A DNA stretch of 64,000 nt from assembly GCA_937996535.1 (NCBI GenBank), contig CALKVF010000075.1, forward strand, positions 1 to 64,000, given 5' to 3'. Below are positions 59,301 through 64,000 of the stretch, one piece after another. Both the position numbers and the translations under genes were made by a program. Numbering within the stretch: the first letter of the stretch is position 1; each line of letters begins with the position of its first letter. The notes under the pieces were generated by a model. The model made no database searches, was not told the origin of the DNA, and worked only from the letters and a program-made list of their open reading frames with translations. This DNA comes from an uncultured Novosphingobium sp. (GTDB lineage Bacteria > Pseudomonadota > Alphaproteobacteria > Sphingomonadales > Sphingomonadaceae).

Positions 59301-62006
59301 ATGCGCGCCCTGCTGTTTGCCGCCTCCACCCTTTCGCTGGCTTTGGCCGGGCCGGCGCTGGGCGCCCCGGTCAAGCCGGCCGCGCCCCAGGGCGCCGCGC
59401 CGGCTGCCGAGCTGACCGCAGAGGCTGTCGCCGCGCTTGCTCCGCTGCCTGCCGGGCGGCTCAGCGATGCGGTGGCCCCGGCGGCCTACTGGCTTGATCT
59501 GACGGTTGATCCCGCGCGCGAACGCTTTGCCGGCCATGTCGAGATCGAAGCCCGGCTCAAGGCGGAAAGCCGCTTCATTGACCTTCACGGCCGCGATCTG
59601 GCGGTCAGCAAGGTTGCCGCCGTGGTCGGCGGGCGGGCGGTGCCGGGGCGCTGGACCCAGCTTGATCCGACCGGGGTGGCCCGCATCACCTTCGGCGAGG
59701 CGCTGCCGGCCGGCCCGGTGCGGCTGGTGTTCGACTATGAGGCGGGCTTCCAGTCTGGCCCGGCGGGCCTGTTCCGGGTCAAGGTGGGCGACGATTGGTA
59801 TTCGTGGACCCAGTTCGAATCGATCGATGCTCGCGCCGCGTTCCCGGGCTTTGACCAGCCCGGCTTCAAGACCCCGTTCCACGTCACCTTGCGCACCGCG
59901 CCGGGCCAGGTCGCGGTCAGCAACGCGCCCGAGGTGTCGAGCAAGCTTGAAGGCGGGCTGGAAGTCCACACCTTCGCGCCGACCCTGCCGCTGCCGACCT
60001 ATCTGGTGGCGATGATGGTCGGCCCCTTCGCGACGCTTGAAGGGCAGGTGCCGCCCAGCCCGCAGCGCGCCGCGCCGCTGCCGCTGCGGATCGTCACCAC
60101 CAAGCAGAATGCCGGCAAGATCGCTTTCGCGCTCGAAGGGTCGAAGGACATCGTGCGGCACCTCGAAGCCTATTTCGACCAACCCTTCCCCTATCCCAAG
60201 CTGGATCAGATCACGACGCCGATCCTGCCCGGCGCGATGGAGAACGCGGGCGCCGACCTCTACGGCGAAACCATCCTCGTGCTCGATGACAAGGCGACCA
60301 CCGGGCAAAAGCGCAGCTTCGGCATGATCGTCAGCCACGAGTTGGCTCACCAGTGGTATGGCGATCTCGTCACCCCGGCGTGGTGGGATGACATCTGGCT
60401 CAACGAAAGCTTCGCCAACTGGATGGGCTTCCGCATCGGCGGGGAATGGCGCCCCGATCTCAATATCCGGGCCGGGGCGCTGGCCGAAGGCTTCGCCGCG
60501 ATGAGCACCGATGCGCTGGTGGCGGGCCGCGCGATCCATCAGCCCATAACCACCAATGCCCAGATCGACGAGGCGTTCGATTCGATCACCTATGGCAAGG
60601 GCGGCCACGTGATCGCGATGATCGCGGGCTACATGGGCGATGACAAGTTCCGCGACGGGGTGCGCCGCTACATGGCCGCGCACAAATATGGCAATGCCAC
60701 CAGCACCGAGTTCTTCGCCGCGCTGGCCGATGCGGCGGGCGATCCCCGGATCGTGCCTGCAATGCAAAGCTTCACCGACCAGCAGGGCGTTCCGCTGCTC
60801 AGCTTCACGCGCGCCGGGAAGGGGGCATGGCAGGTCAGCCAAAGCCGCTATGACCGGCTTGGAGCAACGCCGCCGGCCACCCGCTGGGGCGTGCCGCTGT
60901 GCCTGCGCGCGCTGGGCAGCGCGCAGCAGCAGTGCCAGCTGCTGACCGAGGATAACGCCCGCCTGACCGTTGCCGCCAACGGTCCGTTCATTCCCAATGC
61001 CGGCGGCACCGGCTATTACCGCTTCGAACTGCCAACCGCCGATTGGGATGCCCTGATCGCCAAGGCCGCCAGCCTGCCCGGCGCCGAAGCCCTGGCGCTC
61101 GACGATTCGCTGTATGCCAGCTTCCTGGCGGGGCGGGCCGCGGCGCGGCAACTGGTCGCCTCGGCGCGGCAGCTCGCGCGCAATCCCGATAGCTATGCCA
61201 GCGACGCCGGGATCGACAGCCTGCAGGCCTTCTACAGCAACGGCATCATGGATGAGGCCGGCAAGGCCGGTTATCGGCGCTTCCTGACCGGGCTGCTGGC
61301 GCCGCGGCTCAAGCAGCTGGGCTTCGATCCCAAGGTCGGGGTCTATGCCGGCGAGGATCCGGAAATCTCGCTTCACCGCCAGCAGATCGTCAGCCGCATG
61401 GCGGGCACGGCGCGCGATGCGGGGCTGCGCGCACAATTGCTGGGGGCGGCCAAGGCCTACCTTGGCGGGGATGGGCAGGCGCTTGATCCGGCCTGGTACG
61501 GCGAAGCCTTCGGCGTGTTGCTCGAAGCGGGCGGGATCGATGCCGCGCGCGCCCTGGCCGACAAGGCGCTGGCCTCGCAGGATCCGCGCTTCCGGCCTTC
61601 CGCGCTGGGCGCGGTTGCCGGATCGGGCAATCCCGCGATCGCCCGCTGGGTGCTTGATGATCTGCGCGATCCCCGCCTGCGCCCGAGCGAGCGCAACAAT
61701 GCGGTGCGCGCGGTGATCATGACGCCGGAAACGCGCGATCTGGGCTTCGATTGGCTGGGCCGCCACTTTGACGAGCTGACCAGCGGCAGCGGCGGGATCT
61801 TCTTCACCGCGCGTCTGCCCGGCATGGTCGGCGGGTTCTGCTCGGCCGAACGCGCCGATGAAGTTGCCGCCCTGCTGCGCCCGCGCTTTGCCGGCAAGAC
61901 CGGGGCGCTGGAACTTGAACGCACGATCGAGCGGGTGCGCAGCTGCGCCGCGCTCAAGACCGCGCGCAGCGCCGAACTTTCGGCCGAACTGGCGAAAGTG
62001 AAGTAA
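59301..62006 (+). CDS. secreted M1 family aminopeptidase
   Basis: 901 residues. A signal sequence (MRALLFAASTLSLALAGPA) precedes a metallopeptidase with GAMENAGADLYGE (substrate N-terminus recognition), HELAHQWYGDLVTPAWWDD (zinc-binding HExxH) and the third ligand Glu in NESFANWMG. The C-terminal third matches the ERAP1-like helical domain. It is exported and likely degrades peptides in the periplasm or outside. Start ATG 59301 with AAGGA just upstream. Convergent with the histidine kinase, 4 bp between stops. Confidence 0.92.
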   Translation: MRALLFAASTLSLALAGPALGAPVKPAAPQGAAPAAELTAEAVAALAPLPAGRLSDAVAPAAYWLDLTVDPARERFAGHVEIEARLKAESRFIDLHGRDLAVSKVAAVVGGRAVPGRWTQLDPTGVARITFGEALPAGPVRLVFDYEAGFQSGPAGLFRVKVGDDWYSWTQFESIDARAAFPGFDQPGFKTPFHVTLRTAPGQVAVSNAPEVSSKLEGGLEVHTFAPTLPLPTYLVAMMVGPFATLEGQVPPSPQRAAPLPLRIVTTKQNAGKIAFALEGSKDIVRHLEAYFDQPFPYPKLDQITTPILPGAMENAGADLYGETILVLDDKATTGQKRSFGMIVSHELAHQWYGDLVTPAWWDDIWLNESFANWMGFRIGGEWRPDLNIRAGALAEGFAAMSTDALVAGRAIHQPITTNAQIDEAFDSITYGKGGHVIAMIAGYMGDDKFRDGVRRYMAAHKYGNATSTEFFAALADAAGDPRIVPAMQSFTDQQGVPLLSFTRAGKGAWQVSQSRYDRLGATPPATRWGVPLCLRALGSAQQQCQLLTEDNARLTVAANGPFIPNAGGTGYYRFELPTADWDALIAKAASLPGAEALALDDSLYASFLAGRAAARQLVASARQLARNPDSYASDAGIDSLQAFYSNGIMDEAGKAGYRRFLTGLLAPRLKQLGFDPKVGVYAGEDPEISLHRQQIVSRMAGTARDAGLRAQLLGAAKAYLGGDGQALDPAWYGEAFGVLLEAGGIDAARALADKALASQDPRFRPSALGAVAGSGNPAIARWVLDDLRDPRLRPSERNNAVRAVIMTPETRDLGFDWLGRHFDELTSGSGGIFFTARLPGMVGGFCSAERADEVAALLRPRFAGKTGALELERTIERVRSCAALKTARSAELSAELAKVK

Positions 62007-62010
62007 GCGT

Positions 62011-63420
62011 CTAGCCGAGCGGCAGGGTGATGGTTGCCGAAAGGCCGATCACCGTGCCGTCAGCGGCGCGGCGGTTGGCCAGCGTAAGTCGGCCGCCGTG
62101 CTGTTCGGCAATCGCGCGGGCGAGCGTAAGCCCCAGCCCCGCGCCGCCGGTGCCGCTGTTGCGCGAAGGATCGCCGCGGGTGAAGGGTTCGAGCATTCGG
62201 GCGATGTCGCTTTCGGGAATCCCCGGGCCATCGTCCTCGACCCGGATCGCGACCTGTCCATCCTCGCGCAGCACCGCCACGCGCGCGACCTTGCCATAGC
62301 GCAGCGCGTTCGAGACGAGGTTGCGCGCGGCGCGGCGCAGCCAGGTCACGCGCAGCGGCAGAACGATCCGTTCGCACGGCGCGAAGCTGACCGGTTCGCC
62401 CATGTCTTCAAATTCGTCGGCGATCTGGCCGACCAGCGCGCACAGCTCGGCGGGCTCAAGCGGATCGCTGGGCCGGCCCACCCGCGCGAGCGAGAGGATA
62501 TCGTCGAGCGAGCGGGTGATGTCCTCGATCGTCGCGGCCATGCGCGCGCGTTCGGTGGTGTCATCGACGCATTCGATCCGCACTCTCAGCGCCGCCAGCG
62601 GCGTCTTGAGGTCATGGCCGATCGCGCCGAGCATCACGTCCTTTTCATCGAGTAGCGCAGCGATCCGGCCTTCCATCGCGTTGTGCGCCTCGATCAGCTG
62701 GCGCACGTCGTCAGGGCCTTCGGGTTCGATCTGGCCGTCGATGTCGCGGGTCTGGGCAAAGCGTTCGAGCCGCCGGGTCAGCGCCGCGAGCGGGCGGGTG
62801 ATCCGCCCGACGATCAGCGCGATCGCGCCGACCAGCAAGGCATAGGCGAGCAGGGTCTGGCCGAGCAGCGTGGCGAGCAGCGCACGGTCATCGCGCGGCA
62901 CGGGGATGCGCACGGTCATCCAGTTGCCGGCAGGGCGGACCTGGACTGCGGCCATCAGCACATGGTCGGGCGGCGGCGGGGCGTGTTCGCCCAGCAGGCG
63001 GGCACGGCGCTCCATATGGCCGTAAAACCCAGGGTCTTCGCTGGCGGGGCGCTGGACGATCACCACATCGCCGAGTTCGGCGCCCTGGCTTTCGAGGATT
63101 TCGCGCAGTTCCTCCTCGGCATGGGGGCGGCGCTGGTCGGTGCTGCGCAGCGCCAGGCTTGCCTCGCGCTGGACCCTGAGCGGGCGGCGGGCATCGACCA
63201 TCTCGCCGCCGTGGCGCAGTTCGCCGCCAAACAGGCCGTCCTCACGCCCGGCGGCGAACAGGCGCATCGCGGCAGTGTGAACCAGCCCGGCCTCGCGCCG
63301 TTCAACCTGGGCACGGTAGAGCAGCGTCGCGCTGATCCCTTGCGCCAGCAGCAGCGCCAGCGCGATCGCCAGCAGCAATTGCCCTTGCAGGCTGCGGGGC
63401 CAGAACCGGAGCAGGCTCAT
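62011..63420 (-). CDS. two-component sensor histidine kinase
   Basis: 469 residues. Two membrane segments (LLLAIALALLLAQGISATLL and LLAYALLVGAIALIVG) bound a periplasmic region of about 140 residues with no recognised sensor fold. A HAMP region, then the H-box AIGHDLKTPLAALRVRIE, N-box NLVSNALRYGKVARVAVL, and G-boxes VRVEDDGPGIPESD and GTGGAGLGLTLARAIAE. The ATG overlaps the response-regulator stop by 4 bp, so kinase and regulator form one operon, regulator first. Signal unknown. Confidence 0.93.
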   Translation of the reverse strand: MSLLRFWPRSLQGQLLLAIALALLLAQGISATLLYRAQVERREAGLVHTAAMRLFAAGREDGLFGGELRHGGEMVDARRPLRVQREASLALRSTDQRRPHAEEELREILESQGAELGDVVIVQRPASEDPGFYGHMERRARLLGEHAPPPPDHVLMAAVQVRPAGNWMTVRIPVPRDDRALLATLLGQTLLAYALLVGAIALIVGRITRPLAALTRRLERFAQTRDIDGQIEPEGPDDVRQLIEAHNAMEGRIAALLDEKDVMLGAIGHDLKTPLAALRVRIECVDDTTERARMAATIEDITRSLDDILSLARVGRPSDPLEPAELCALVGQIADEFEDMGEPVSFAPCERIVLPLRVTWLRRAARNLVSNALRYGKVARVAVLREDGQVAIRVEDDGPGIPESDIARMLEPFTRGDPSRNSGTGGAGLGLTLARAIAEQHGGRLTLANRRAADGTVIGLSATITLPLG

Positions 63421-64000
63421 GCAGCCTCGGCGCGGATCCGGCGGACATCGGCGGCCAGCATGTAACCGCCGCCCCAGACAGTCTGGATCAGGACCGGGTT
63501 GCGGCTGTCGACCTCGATCTTGCGGCGCAGGCGGCTGACCTGGTTATCGACCGCGCGGTCGAACAGGTGCGCCTCGCGGCCCTGGACCATGTCGAGCAGG
63601 CGGTCGCGGTCGAGCACCTGGCGGGGGTGTTCGACGAAAGCCATCAGCAGGCGGAATTCGGCCGAGGAGATCGAGACCATTGCGCCTTCGGGATCGGTCA
63701 GCCGGCGCTTGAGCGGATCGAGCCGCCAGCCTTCGAATTCGAAGGCCTCGTCCTCGACCGGGGCACCAGCTCCGCCGCCCTTGGCTGCGCGGCGCAGGAC
63801 CGAGCGGATCCGGGCGACCAGTTCGCGCGGCTCGAAGGGTTTGACGACATAGTCATCGGCGCCGATTTCCAGCCCGACCACGCGGTCCATCGCCTCGCCC
63901 TTGGCGGTCAGCATGATGGTCGGGATTGCGCGGCTTTCGGTGAGGTGGCGGCACAGCGACAGCCCGTCCTCGCCCGGCATCATGATGTCGAGCAGGACCA
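63417..64000 (-). CDS. OmpR-type response regulator, 5' part off the window
   Basis: 193 residues visible. The phospho-acceptor Asp is in the leftmost readable part, VLLDIMMPGEDGLSL, then IMLTAKGEAMDRVVGLEIGA and the Lys of VVKPFEPRELVARIRSVLRR. A winged-helix output domain follows (VLDRDRLLDMVQGREAHLFD, RAVDNQVSRLRRKIEVD, IQTVWGGGYML). The gene runs off the right edge, losing about 50 N-terminal residues. It is cotranscribed with the kinase gene at 62011-63420. Confidence 0.93.
   Translation of the reverse strand, partial: VLLDIMMPGEDGLSLCRHLTESRAIPTIMLTAKGEAMDRVVGLEIGADDYVVKPFEPRELVARIRSVLRRAAKGGGAGAPVEDEAFEFEGWRLDPLKRRLTDPEGAMVSISSAEFRLLMAFVEHPRQVLDRDRLLDMVQGREAHLFDRAVDNQVSRLRRKIEVDSRNPVLIQTVWGGGYMLAADVRRIRAEAA

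Noticed and set aside
58869..61766. Open frame of more than 900 codons antisense to the HerA-like and aminopeptidase genes.
   Set aside because: It crosses two unrelated genes and their intergenic gap, which a real gene would not mirror; no domains.

Overview
The window is GC-rich, gene-dense chromosomal DNA from an alphaproteobacterium. The protein set points to Sphingomonadales (Novosphingobium/Sphingobium-like): a split MetH with an ArsR-methyltransferase regulator, exosortase-A-type glycosyltransferase and O-ligase genes, a PHA depolymerase, a PPK2, and the lolA-xthA-ribA order. That taxonomic placement is inference from gene content. There is no rRNA, no convincing tRNA, no insertion sequence, no prophage and no CRISPR array. 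About 56 protein genes are called; two run off the ends (malic enzyme at the left, an OmpR-type response regulator at the right).

Layout. 1-10 kb: malic enzyme (partial), mutS, a small membrane protein, an rnd-lptC-lptA unit followed by a WcaI-type glycosyltransferase, ung, an aldehyde dehydrogenase and an orphan ATP-grasp enzyme. 10-18 kb: glutamate synthase gltB-gltD and a large Ala/Pro-rich membrane-anchored protein. 18-21 kb: an exosortase-A (XrtA)-associated glycosyltransferase divergent from a tiny membrane ORF plus an XrtA-type O-glycosylation ligase. 21-28 kb: MaoC hydratase, thiolase, a carboxymuconolactone-decarboxylase-like protein, PHA depolymerase, an ABC exporter coupled to uppP, and phenylalanine hydroxylase. 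28-33 kb: ppk2, rpmG, lolA, a probable small RNA with a strong terminator, xthA and ribA. 32-39 kb: a beta-helix protein, an SPFH/ribbon-helix-helix/membrane-protein operon, recQ, a serine hydrolase and a DUF4424-like protein.

39-45 kb is a methionine-cycle operon: sahR-like regulator, metF, and MetH split into two genes. A perfect 9-bp-arm palindrome overlaps the promoter just before the regulator. 45-46 kb has two small lipoproteins. 46-53.5 kb is an IclR regulator divergent from a tightly coupled six-gene acyl-CoA degradation cassette (SDR, acyl-CoA dehydrogenase, class III CoA-transferase, thiolase, second acyl-CoA dehydrogenase, hot-dog hydratase). It looks like a complete CoA-activation plus beta-oxidation module, but its substrate is unknown. 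53.5-57.5 kb is an overlapping four-gene operon (pabB-pabC fusion, aminotransferase, RluA-type pseudouridine synthase, arfB). The window ends with a HerA-like ATPase, an M1 aminopeptidase and a histidine kinase/response regulator pair.

Most genes are housekeeping. The parts most worth a second look are the IclR cassette, the intergenic structured RNA at 30.5-30.7 kb, the 35.0-35.3 kb intergenic region with two distinct palindromes, the SPFH-RHH operon, the partial exosortase-A locus, and several palindromes sitting at promoters (phaZ, sahR, gltB, pabB leader).
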